Source: a virus. Taken from it: 29,276 nucleotides of DNA. The stretch spans positions 1 through 29,276 of the IMG/VR virus record IMGVR_UViG_3300030385_001486. One strand, given 5' to 3'. Position numbers and translations under genes: made by a program. The notes under the pieces are model-generated. The model made no database searches. It saw only the letters and a program-made list of their open reading frames with translations, and was not told the origin of the DNA. Position 1 is the stretch's first letter, and each line of letters begins with the position of its first letter. Shown here piece by piece: positions 23,306 to 29,273 of this stretch.

Positions 23306-23763
23306 TAGTAGTTGTTTTTTTGTCTATCAATGTTCTCAGCGTTTTTGCTAATATACATATTAAATAATTGACTACCGGTCATGTTGATACTCACAGCAAA
23401 GTTTATTAAGAAATGAAAAGCATCTACGATCTCAAATTTAAGTTCTTTTAGATCTCTATCTGATAGATCATCAATAGTCATTTTGTCAGCTAAAACATGG
23501 TTTGCTTTCCAATATTTCCATGCAGCATTTCCAATACCATCATCAATTCCACCTAATGCATCAAACATCTCACTCAACTCATCCTCAAGGGCGTGCTTAT
23601 TCGTACACCAGAACGACGCAAGTTCTTTTAGTGATAAATCATTAAACTTAAAACCATAGGTACCCTCTTGTGTGCGTTTCTGAAGATCAAAAATGAAGTC
23701 CCAATCTTCTGATTTCCCCAATTTAGTATGGAGATCTGCGCATTTGTTATCTTTGTTTGCCAT
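23305..23763 (-). CDS. dCTP/dUTP pyrophosphatase (T4 gp56-like, all-alpha)
   Basis: A 152-aa protein of the dimeric all-alpha NTP pyrophosphatase (dUTPase_2) family. Visible blocks: ALEDELSEMFDALGG (about 58-72, metal-binding acids), NAAWKYWKANH (79-89), LKELKFEIVDAFHFLINF (105-122, E-x2-D) and MYISKNAENIDRQ (136-148). The order and spacing follow T4 gp56 (VWKKWKARY, IKFELVDIFHF, YYLKNKENFERQ). T4 gp56 hydrolyses dCTP and dUTP, supplying dCMP and keeping unmodified C out of phage DNA. A plain dUTPase is the alternative. Its place 230 bases from the hydroxymethylase supports the dCTPase role. Confidence 0.8.
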   Translation of the reverse strand: MANKDNKCADLHTKLGKSEDWDFIFDLQKRTQEGTYGFKFNDLSLKELASFWCTNKHALEDELSEMFDALGGIDDGIGNAAWKYWKANHVLADKMTIDDLSDRDLKELKFEIVDAFHFLINFAVSINMTGSQLFNMYISKNAENIDRQKNNY

Positions 23764-23764
23764 C

Positions 23765-23998
23765 TTAAAACATTTTTAGTTGAGTTTGTATTATCTTAAT
23801 TTGAGAAGCTCTATAATCTATTTTGCCAAAGTATACCTTTAGACCATCGATAACATCTCCAACCTCTACACTTAAAGGTCTCTTTTTATTGTCATACCAA
23901 TTAACGATATCACCATCACTTAATTCAAGCATATAAGTCTTAACATACTCATATTTCAATTGCTTGAAAGGAAGTATTTTAGTCACAGTTGCTTTCAT
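23765..23998 (-). CDS. Unknown 77-aa protein inside the modification cassette
   Basis: Beta-rich small protein (MKATVTKILPFKQLKYEYVK, GDIVNWYDNKKRPLSVEVGD), which could be an OB-like barrel; no family recognised. The ATG overlaps the hydroxymethylase stop (ATGA) and its own stop is 1 base from the dCTPase start, so it is translated with them. Its place between two hmC enzymes makes it a candidate accessory factor. Confidence 0.65.
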   Translation of the reverse strand: MKATVTKILPFKQLKYEYVKTYMLELSDGDIVNWYDNKKRPLSVEVGDVIDGLKVYFGKIDYRASQIKIIQTQLKMF

Positions 23999-24660
23999 AG
24001 TTTCTGAATATAGTTTTTAGTTTTCATGTTGAAGTGTCTTTCATAAACATGTAAATTCTGTGCAAAATGAATATACTGACCAGGTTTACAATCTAAACTT
24101 TTACAAACCATATTTAGTAATTTAATAAAGCAATAAGTATCATTGCAAAAACCATATACTAAATCGTTAGATCTCATCATGACAGTCATATTAAGTTTAT
24201 CACTATCTGGAGTAAAGTAGAATTGGATTGATAAAGTACAAGGAGTATCTTTAGAATATTCTTTATGTTCTTTAGCATCGTAAATAGATACAACTGCTTG
24301 TCTAGTATATTTATCTTTAGCTAATTTCTTAATAACATACTTCAGTTGATCATTCCTCATCCATTGATAACCATAGTTACTGTTAACATAACCACGCTCA
24401 TCCATGTGATTGTACCAAATATTAGCTGTTTGAGCCATGATACTTGCATCTCTATCTCCACTTAGATACCATTCCCATTCTTGTTGAGCATAGTCTATAT
24501 TGAATTTACGCCAAGGAGTCTTAACGACACACTCTGTGGTATCTAATATAGTGAACATTTGATTGTATATTGCTTTCGTTCCTTGTACGTCTACACCTTT
24601 CTCTAAGATCTTATCGTACATTGTTTCAAAAGCTTCAGTTACTGTTTTGAAGTTCCACAT
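23995..24660 (-). CDS. dCMP hydroxymethylase (T4 gp42-like, thymidylate synthase fold)
   Basis: A 221-aa member of the thymidylate synthase superfamily, near T4 gp42 in size (about 246). Key residues: Glu61 (EWEWYLSGD), VNSNYGYQW (92-100), Arg120 (YTRQAVVSIY), catalytic Cys141 (DTPCTLSIQF), phosphate-binding Arg163-Ser164 (MRSNDLVYGF), Asp174 (FCNDTY) and His204 (NLHVYERHF). In thymidylate synthases the position of Asp174 is Asn (E. coli Asn177), which reads uracil; in T4 gp42 it is Asp179, which selects cytosine. The enzyme should convert dCMP plus methylenetetrahydrofolate to 5-hydroxymethyl-dCMP. A dCMP methyltransferase remains possible. Confidence 0.85.
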   Translation of the reverse strand: MWNFKTVTEAFETMYDKILEKGVDVQGTKAIYNQMFTILDTTECVVKTPWRKFNIDYAQQEWEWYLSGDRDASIMAQTANIWYNHMDERGYVNSNYGYQWMRNDQLKYVIKKLAKDKYTRQAVVSIYDAKEHKEYSKDTPCTLSIQFYFTPDSDKLNMTVMMRSNDLVYGFCNDTYCFIKLLNMVCKSLDCKPGQYIHFAQNLHVYERHFNMKTKNYIQKL

Positions 24661-24814
24661 CTTTTAGTTGTATTGGGTATTTAATTCTACTTCCTTTAAT
24701 TGAGCACATATAAACTTCTCTACCATCATAGAGAACTATTAGATCATGACAAGTACCTTCATACTTTTGACCTAACCAGGTAAATTTAACTTGTAAGCCT
24801 TTTAAATTCCTCAT
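24635..24814 (-). CDS. Small protein, 59 aa, between glucosyltransferase and hydroxymethylase
   Basis: Reads MRNLKGLQVKFTWLGQKYEG... and is beta-rich, with VLYDGREVYMCSIKGSRIK. It begins 29 bases inside the end of the glucosyltransferase and ends 26 bases inside the hydroxymethylase start, so the three are probably translated together. It looks like a small SH3-like or OB-like barrel; function is unknown. Confidence 0.6.
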   Translation of the reverse strand: MRNLKGLQVKFTWLGQKYEGTCHDLIVLYDGREVYMCSIKGSRIKYPIQLKDVELQNSN

Positions 24815-25766
24815 GTTGTTTCTTTATTAGTTCGTTACTATAAGCATTTACTAAATTTCGTACGTCTTGCTTAGATCTAACGTACAGTAGTTTTCTTAAT
24901 TCCGGATCCTTAATGATCGTCATATCTCGATCGTATTGAATCGGTATAGCTGCTAAACAATTTGAAGCTAAAGTTTCATATAATCTAAAAGTGATCACAT
25001 TGTTTTCATGTTCAGCATCTCCTAAAACTAAACTAACTTTGCACTGATCAAGCTTGTGCATCAAGTCAGCATGTTTAAGTTTCTTAGTATATGGAACATC
25101 AACTTTATTAGTTTTGTATCCTATAAGTAATGATTTAGCATTTTGTGGCATGTATTGTTGTACAAGTTTTTCTCTATGAGAACCTCTACGATCTCCATAA
25201 TAAACTACATCATGCCTTTTAGGTATCAACTCATCAATTGCTGGTTCTAATAGCTTACCAAAGATCTTCCCAAAAAAGTCGAACTTAGATACCTTGACTG
25301 TTTTATACTTTTCGTCATTCCAAAATTTAGCTAAGTCATTACCTGGAAATAAGTAAGTTGCTCTATGTAAGTGTTCTTCCCAATTGAGTACTTCGTCTTC
25401 TGTAAAAGTATCAGCTTGTCTTTCATTGATCTTAACAGCTGGATTTGTTGGTTTGATTCTAGGATCAGTACATAATATAGCTAAATCATTTTCATAGTTA
25501 GCCATTTTACGAATCTTCTCAATAGTATCATCACCAATAACTCCACCAAAGAAATTAGGTTGACTTAACTGAATGATCACTTTATCATAGCAATTAAGAG
25601 ATTTCGTTTCAAATATATCTTTAAACTTTTCAAAGTTCTTATTAGTTCTACCAGCTTTACCGATCAAATCCATATTATAGGTTTTAGATAAGTAAACTGA
25701 TTCAAGACCAGAGTGATTGTTTTCTACACACTGAATATTTGAATAAATGTTGATTAGTGCTTTCAT
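24786..25766 (-). CDS. DNA beta-glucosyltransferase-like enzyme (T4 beta-GT homologue)
   Basis: A 326-aa GT-B fold candidate that aligns by eye with T4 beta-glucosyltransferase (351 aa) over most of its length. YDKVIIQLSQPNFFGG (60-75) corresponds to T4 YDRLIVVNSSINFFGG. LCTDPRIKP with Asp101 corresponds to LFTDIRLP with catalytic Asp100. VVYYGDRRGSHREK (187-200) corresponds to VIYGGSFRSGQRESK. SLVLGDAEHENNVITFRLYE (245-264) and TLASN correspond to ALIIGDKNYNDNFITLRVWE and TMASD, including the UDP-glucose-binding Glu. It should transfer glucose from UDP-glucose to hydroxymethylcytosine in DNA. It begins the cassette whose next enzymes supply hmC; sugar and linkage are not proven. Confidence 0.85.
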   Translation of the reverse strand: MKALINIYSNIQCVENNHSGLESVYLSKTYNMDLIGKAGRTNKNFEKFKDIFETKSLNCYDKVIIQLSQPNFFGGVIGDDTIEKIRKMANYENDLAILCTDPRIKPTNPAVKINERQADTFTEDEVLNWEEHLHRATYLFPGNDLAKFWNDEKYKTVKVSKFDFFGKIFGKLLEPAIDELIPKRHDVVYYGDRRGSHREKLVQQYMPQNAKSLLIGYKTNKVDVPYTKKLKHADLMHKLDQCKVSLVLGDAEHENNVITFRLYETLASNCLAAIPIQYDRDMTIIKDPELRKLLYVRSKQDVRNLVNAYSNELIKKQHEEFKRLTS

Positions 25767-25963
25767 ATCTTAGTTTTTAGTTCTTTATCTTCTATAATAG
25801 TTCTCTTATTTTCTTTGATCTTACCAAATTGTCTTTGATAACCCTCTTCTAAATCCATTGCAGACTCTCTACATCTGCAATAGTCCATGTGGTGTGTTCT
25901 TATACTATCAGAGAGTTGGTTATCTCCACATAGTTCACATTGCCATTCAAGTATTATTCTCAT
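25763..25963 (-). CDS. Small cysteine/histidine-rich protein, 66 aa
   Basis: WQCELCGDNQ (CxxC, Cys9/Cys12) and THHMDYCRCRES form a probable single zinc-binding module. ESAMDLEEGYQR and a basic tail follow. Similar short Zn proteins occur in Bacteroidetes phage early regions. It overlaps the glucosyltransferase start by 4 bases (ATGA) and may be co-translated with it. Function unknown. Confidence 0.65.
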   Translation of the reverse strand: MRIILEWQCELCGDNQLSDSIRTHHMDYCRCRESAMDLEEGYQRQFGKIKENKRTIIEDKELKTKI

Positions 25964-26232
25964 CGAGCTTTCTTTTGTGTATAGTTGTTCAATGCTCCTA
26001 AATAAGCTACTGCATCAAGTAAGTTATCTTCTTTATAGTTATAAGAGTGTCTAGAGAGCTTTAATGCTACGAGGCATATATACATATCCTCAGCTGTAAT
26101 ATCTTTCCCTGTGGAAGCCCGTACAATTGCTGCTGCTCTTTCCATGCCTTCAGAGAAAGGACCGTACATTCGTTCCTTCTCATCAGATCTTTCATTGATT
26201 ATTCTGTTTGCTTCTTCTAAGATATTCATCAT
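25960..26232 (-). CDS. DUF6378-like protein, 90 aa
   Basis: Helical protein with RSDEKERMYGPFSEGMERAA, then AEDMYICLVALKLSRHSYN, then DNLLDAVAYLGALNN. This matches the DUF6378 pattern found in many phages (RxxxYGxxxxNxxxxA...DVxxxMxxLKxAR...DxxxDxxGYxA). Its distant resemblance to all-alpha MazG-like folds has led to suggestions of a nucleotide role, but no activity is established. It overlaps the next gene by 4 bases. Confidence 0.7.
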   Translation of the reverse strand: MMNILEEANRIINERSDEKERMYGPFSEGMERAAAIVRASTGKDITAEDMYICLVALKLSRHSYNYKEDNLLDAVAYLGALNNYTQKKAR

Positions 26233-26238
26233 AGCTGC

Positions 26239-26451
26239 TTAATTTAGAAGGTTTAAGTCTACTAACTTGTTCACTAAAACGACACAATGTTTTGCGTCTT
26301 TAATTACTTTGCCATCCAATTCTAATACCCATTTAGAAGATCTTCTACTAAACCAAATATTAATATCGTGAGTTTCGTTTTCAACATTGAAGATACCATC
26401 TCTTAACGAGTTGAAGTCTTTAATTTCTTGTAATAATTGTGTTGCGTCCAT
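26239..26451 (-). CDS. Hypothetical early protein, 70 aa
   Basis: MDATQLLQEIKDFNSLRDGI, then INIWFSRRSSKWVLELDGKV, a helix then beta-hairpin layout; no family recognised. The ATG follows CAACTAGAAACT, a variant of the conserved leader. It lies in the operon starting at promoter 26934-26967. Confidence 0.65.
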   Translation of the reverse strand: MDATQLLQEIKDFNSLRDGIFNVENETHDINIWFSRRSSKWVLELDGKVIKDAKHCVVLVNKLVDLNLLN

Positions 26452-26473
26452 AGTTTCTAGTTGTTATTGTTAC

Positions 26474-26668
26474 TTAAGCTTGTTCGTCAAGACTAATTTC
26501 GAATTCTAAATTTAATTCGTTTAACTCATCTGTGAAGGTGAAGAAATGACTTGTAGATTCGAAGATAAAAATGTTTGAACCATCTTGCTCGAAGCTTAAC
26601 TCTAAGTTATTCGCTATATTAATAGCTTGTAAAGTATCTCTTAACGAAGTTTCAATTATTAAAGCCAT
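26474..26668 (-). CDS. Hypothetical early protein, 64 aa, acidic
   Basis: Starts MALIIETSLRDTLQAINIAN and is acidic at the C-terminus (FEISLDEQA). Its middle (LSFEQDGSNIFIFESTSHFF) loosely resembles the same part of the 64-aa protein at 29076-29270, so the two may be distant paralogues. Leader AACAACTAGAAACT. Function unknown. Confidence 0.65.
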   Translation of the reverse strand: MALIIETSLRDTLQAINIANNLELSFEQDGSNIFIFESTSHFFTFTDELNELNLEFEISLDEQA

Positions 26669-26690
26669 AGTTTCTAGTTGTTTAAGTTAA

Positions 26691-26704
26691 GGGGCCGAAG
26701 CCCC
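26691..26704 (-). terminator. Intergenic hairpin with UUCG tetraloop
   Basis: The minus strand reads GGGGC-TTCG-GCCCC, a 5-bp stem with a very stable tetraloop, followed by TTAACTTAA rather than a U-tract. It lies between the 62-aa and 64-aa genes. The flank CCCCTTAACTTAA is shared with the hairpin at 745-760. Attenuation or mRNA protection is more likely than full termination. Confidence 0.5.
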
Positions 26705-26714
26705 ATTTTATTGC

Positions 26715-26903
26715 TTATTTTATTTTGAAAAAACCAACTACTTTTTGGGTTTTCATTTTGATAATGTTCATAGTGTTATATGATTCATCGCTAAAATCAA
26801 ATTGAAGTTGGTATTCTTCATTTTTGTAAAACATAGGTGTTAATGTTAAAAATCTTTCGATTTGGAAGATGTTTCCTACTTGTTCGATTGTGAATGCTTT
26901 CAT
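26715..26903 (-). CDS. Hypothetical early protein, 62 aa
   Basis: MKAFTIEQVGNIFQIERFLT and a basic C-terminus (KTQKVVGFFKIK); no family recognised. First gene after promoter 26934-26967, with leader ACACTAGAAATT. Confidence 0.65.
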   Translation of the reverse strand: MKAFTIEQVGNIFQIERFLTLTPMFYKNEEYQLQFDFSDESYNTMNIIKMKTQKVVGFFKIK

Positions 26904-26933
26904 AATTTCTAGTGTTTAGTTAATTAGTATGAA

Positions 26934-26967
26934 GTAAAAGTACCACAAACAATTCAAACAAAAAAAC
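26934..26967 (-). promoter_or_regulatory. Early-type promoter P5 (diverged)
   Basis: The minus strand has TTTTTTTG (26966-26959), then TACTTTTAC (26942-26934) and TTCATACTAATTAACT. Spacing matches P1-P4, but -7 reads TACTTTTA. It lies 29 bases below the GTGAAAAAAA element, as in P1, and starts the operon that carries the modification genes. Confidence 0.6.
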
Positions 26968-26971
26968 TTTT

Positions 26972-27009
26972 TGCTACTTTTTTTCACATTCTATGCAATT
27001 TTTTTTCAC
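26972..27009 (-). repeat. Two GTGAAAAAAA-TxGCA elements, 22 bp apart, with DnaA-box-like site
   Basis: GTGAAAAAAAGTAGCA (26987-26972) and GTGAAAAAAAATTGCA (27009-26994) repeat about two helical turns apart. A third copy, GTGAAAAAAAGTTGCA, lies before P1 (178-163). On the plus strand TTTTTCACA (26980-26988) fits the loose DnaA-box pattern TTWTNCACA. Operator, UP element or origin site are all possible. Confidence 0.6.
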
Positions 27010-27266
27010 TAGCAATGTTCTTTACATCTAGGACACAGTCTCCAATCATCAACTAGTTCTATAGTACAACACACAGAATGCTCCGTAGAGAACTTCAATT
27101 GTTCCTCTATTGTATCATACAGATCTTCAGTATAAAACAATCGATCCTCATAGGTAAACCAATACTCATTAGTAGATATACCTACAGAAAGATCTATAGG
27201 TTGCAAGTCTTCAAACTCACAACCCATAGATTCTAACTTCTCCTTTAGATTAAAAAGGGAGATCAT
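27009..27266 (-). CDS. Hypothetical early protein, 85 aa, with C-terminal CxxC
   Basis: MISLFNLKEKLESMGCEFED, acidic, ending EHSVCCTIELVDDWRLCPRC, then KEHC. The cluster CC...CPRC..HC could bind one zinc ion. It overlaps the SSB-like gene by 17 bases. Not recognised. Confidence 0.65.
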   Translation of the reverse strand: MISLFNLKEKLESMGCEFEDLQPIDLSVGISTNEYWFTYEDRLFYTEDLYDTIEEQLKFSTEHSVCCTIELVDDWRLCPRCKEHC

Positions 27267-27576
27267 CTGTTTCTTTAGGTTTAGCTATAGTCTCTTCAAC
27301 ATCATCTATAGCGTCATTCTCTAATAACCTCCAAGCTCTGATATTTACAAAGTATCGACCTTCCCATTCTCTACCAGCTAAATTGATGCCAATATTTACT
27401 TGTTGATCAACTTTAAGTTTACTTGAGATCTCATCAATACCTTTATTGGTGAATTCCACAGGTATCTCTCTATCATACATAGCATCTGTCTGCTCTATGA
27501 TAACTACTTGCTTTTTGAACTTTTCACTGAATGTTTCAACATCCATGATCTTCACTACTTTTCCTTTTACTTCCAT
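27250..27576 (-). CDS. SSB-like OB-fold protein (DUF3127 family)
   Basis: A 108-aa protein. Residues 1-85 form an OB-fold-like strand pattern: MEVKGKVVKIMDVETFSEKF, then KKQVVIIEQTDAMYDREIPV, and GREWEGRYFVNIRAWRL. This matches DUF3127, a Bacteroidetes-centred single-strand DNA-binding-like family. The end TDDLPF is the typical acidic SSB tip (DDxPF) that recruits replication and repair partners. It should coat ssDNA during replication. It overlaps the DnaA-like gene by 10 bases. Confidence 0.85.
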   Translation of the reverse strand: MEVKGKVVKIMDVETFSEKFKKQVVIIEQTDAMYDREIPVEFTNKGIDEISSKLKVDQQVNIGINLAGREWEGRYFVNIRAWRLLENDAIDDVEETIAKPKETDDLPF

Positions 27577-28049
27577 AATTGTGTTAATTGAGATTTGAGT
27601 TTATTTGCGGTTTGCTTCATTAATTTACTTTCCATAAGAACAGAGTCATGTCGCATTTTCAATGTTTCATATTTATTCTTCAGTTCCATATAGATTTCGA
27701 TATCTATTACTTTACCTTTCTTTAATACGAATTCATCGACAGTTTCGTTATAACAACTCTTTAATTGATCATAGCTTATTCTATAGTAATCATATTGGCC
27801 ATAGCTTATCTCATGCATTTTGAACCAATGATGAGGGTTAGTATGGTTACCTACTTCGTCTTCAGTTAAGAAGTTGGCTATAGCTTGAAAGCCCCATCCT
27901 CCTTCCTTCAAAATAGCTGTCACTAATTGTCTAGCTTCAACTATAAATCTTCTTCGATCCTTAGATCTCACAAGAGCCGGAGTTGCTTTACATTGTTCAG
28001 CAGCACCTAATAATACGGCATCTGCAATTTCATTACTAATCTTCTTCAT
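27567..28049 (-). CDS. DnaA domain IV-like DNA-binding protein
   Basis: A 160-aa protein with no ATPase part. Residues about 24-80 (PALVRSKDRRRFIVEARQLV, then a segment WGFQAIANFL and NHTNPHHWFKMHE) follow the layout of DnaA domain IV: R/K-rich helix with VxARQ, a helix-turn-helix, then the DHTTVxHAxxK signature, here NHTNPHHWFKM. The C-terminal 50 residues form a coiled coil (ELKNKYETLKMRHDSVLMES). It may bind DnaA-box-like sites as a phage initiator or as a competitor of host DnaA. Homology is by eye and moderately strong. Confidence 0.7.
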   Translation of the reverse strand: MKKISNEIADAVLLGAAEQCKATPALVRSKDRRRFIVEARQLVTAILKEGGWGFQAIANFLTEDEVGNHTNPHHWFKMHEISYGQYDYYRISYDQLKSCYNETVDEFVLKKGKVIDIEIYMELKNKYETLKMRHDSVLMESKLMKQTANKLKSQLTQLWK

Positions 28050-28252
28050 AATAAACGTATTATTTTTATTAGCGACATTTTGCTCGCTGTTGATATTCTT
28101 TTTAGTTGATCATAAGTAAACTGTTCCTCGTTGATGAAAAGTTTTCTTAAAGTTGGTTGCGTTATATCTAATTCCACACATGCACGTTCTTTTGTCGTAT
28201 ATGTATCAAATAAGACTTGTTGCAAAGGTGTCTTAGGTGTCCACGTTCTCAT
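28046..28252 (-). CDS. Small HTH DNA-binding protein, 68 aa
   Basis: Residues about 21-65 (TKERACVELDITQPTLRKLF, then YDQLKRISTASKMSLIKII) fit a helix-turn-helix of Cro/XRE type: a helix, a turn at DITQP, a recognition helix TLRKLF, then a supporting helix. A likely early transcription regulator. The stop overlaps the start of the DnaA-like gene by 4 bases. Confidence 0.65.
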   Translation of the reverse strand: MRTWTPKTPLQQVLFDTYTTKERACVELDITQPTLRKLFINEEQFTYDQLKRISTASKMSLIKIIRLL

Positions 28253-28254
28253 AT

Positions 28255-28629
28255 CTATTTCAATTTAAAGTTATCAGCTTCATCTTCACTGTAATGGCCA
28301 AGTTCGTAGAACCCAGTAAGCTTTAATACTGCTCGACTCATAGCACGTTTCTCAGCCATAGCGACAGGGTATGCGTTTGAAGTATTCCCAGGAGAAGCTT
28401 CACCAAATGTTTGGATTCTTTGTTCACCATTCCCAGCAGTCGCTTTTATAATGATGCACTTGTTATCTGCTGAATTATGAATTAAGTCATAATGTATCTC
28501 AATATGGTTTTTAGCTTGTATCTTATCGATACCTCCTCTTGAAATAATTGTGTAGAACTTATGCTTAAAGATATCGTCTGGCGTCAAACCATTCTTTTTG
28601 TAAAGTTCATTTAGTTTTTTCGCGTCCAT
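28255..28629 (-). CDS. Conserved phage early protein, 124 aa, unknown
   Basis: Contains a segment with YTIISRGGIDKIQAKNHIEI and TFGEASPGNTSNAYPVAMAE, then KRAMSRAVLKLTGFYELG. The AEKRAxSRAVLKLxGFYE pattern recurs in Bacteroidetes phage proteins near replication genes and loosely recalls phage recombination (Erf/Sak-like) proteins, but I cannot confirm that. The ATG follows AACAACTAGAAACT, the conserved leader. Confidence 0.65.
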   Translation of the reverse strand: MDAKKLNELYKKNGLTPDDIFKHKFYTIISRGGIDKIQAKNHIEIHYDLIHNSADNKCIIIKATAGNGEQRIQTFGEASPGNTSNAYPVAMAEKRAMSRAVLKLTGFYELGHYSEDEADNFKLK

Positions 28630-28634
28630 AGTTT

Positions 28635-28829
28635 CTAGTTGTTTGTTATTGTTTTAGAGAATTCATATTCTTGAATTGTACCGTTAGTTGGGTTCTTATC
28701 TCCGTTAGACCATGCTTGGTAAATTTCACAACATCTTGAATACTCGTCGTTTAATTGTTGTTCTATCATCTCATCACGATCTAACTGCTGAATTCTTGTG
28801 TTTAAAAATAATTCTTTTAGCTTTCCCAT
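28635..28829 (-). CDS. Hypothetical early protein, 64 aa
   Basis: Charged helical protein (MGKLKELFLNTRIQQLDRDE, then EQQLNDEYSRCCEIYQAWS), with adjacent cysteines. It starts 1 base below the stop of the 67-aa gene. Not recognised. Confidence 0.65.
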   Translation of the reverse strand: MGKLKELFLNTRIQQLDRDEMIEQQLNDEYSRCCEIYQAWSNGDKNPTNGTIQEYEFSKTITNN

Positions 28830-28830
28830 C

Positions 28831-29034
28831 TTAGTCGATTTTATAGAATATCACTGTCCAATCCTGTCCGTACTTCTTTCTTAATCCTTCCATCTTAATG
28901 ATTGCCTCTTCCTTAGATCCAGTTATATCGATTTCCTCATAAGGACCTTCTTTATAGCTTCCAACAATCTTATATCGATCTCTTATCTTAAGATCTTTCA
29001 ATTGCTCATGTACATCTCCAAAAATGTGTTCCAT
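28831..29034 (-). CDS. Hypothetical early protein, 67 aa
   Basis: Charged protein (MEHIFGDVHEQLKDLKIRDR, then EEAIIKMEGLRKKYGQDWTV), alpha/beta in pattern. Leader AACACTAGAAACT before the ATG, followed by the 64-aa gene. Not recognised. Confidence 0.65.
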   Translation of the reverse strand: MEHIFGDVHEQLKDLKIRDRYKIVGSYKEGPYEEIDITGSKEEAIIKMEGLRKKYGQDWTVIFYKID

Positions 29035-29075
29035 AGTTTCTAGTGTTTAGTTAATTAGTTAGTTGATATATTTTT

Positions 29076-29270
29076 TTACCACTTACAGAAATTAACGTGA
29101 TGTGGGTTTACTTTAGCAGCTTCAACTAAATCAAATAAAGTGAAGAATAAGGAATCACTACCACATTCGATATATATTTTACCGTCTTCAAATTTAGTTT
29201 TGATATAATTAAATCTGTTAGTGTTAAGAGCGTGTTGGATAAAAGCGTAGTCTTTAGAAGAGTAAGTCAT
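29076..29270 (-). CDS. Hypothetical early protein, 64 aa (complete copy)
   Basis: MTYSSKDYAFIQHALNTNRF, then FEDGKIYIECGSDSLFFTLF; unknown. First gene of the early operon. Its promoter is at 124-157 on the circular map. The only upstream bases in this copy (29271-29276, aatagt) match the left copy for 3 bases and then differ. Confidence 0.75.
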   Translation of the reverse strand: MTYSSKDYAFIQHALNTNRFNYIKTKFEDGKIYIECGSDSLFFTLFDLVEAAKVNPHHVNFCKW

Positions 29271-29273
29271 AAT
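29176..29273. repeat. Terminal direct repeat, right copy
   Basis: Identical to 1-98. The last three bases of the window (agt, 29274-29276) do not match 99-101 (tta) and may be an assembly end artefact. Confidence 0.95.

Noticed and set aside
23995-24660. Thymidylate synthase annotation
   Set aside because: The pyrimidine-reading Asn is Asp here and the neighbours are glucosyltransferase and dCTPase homologues, so dCMP is the better substrate.
26474-29270. Paralogy between the 64-aa proteins at 26474-26668 and 29076-29270
   Set aside because: Only loose similarity (F-DG-I-I...FFT) and equal length; too weak to claim without an alignment score.
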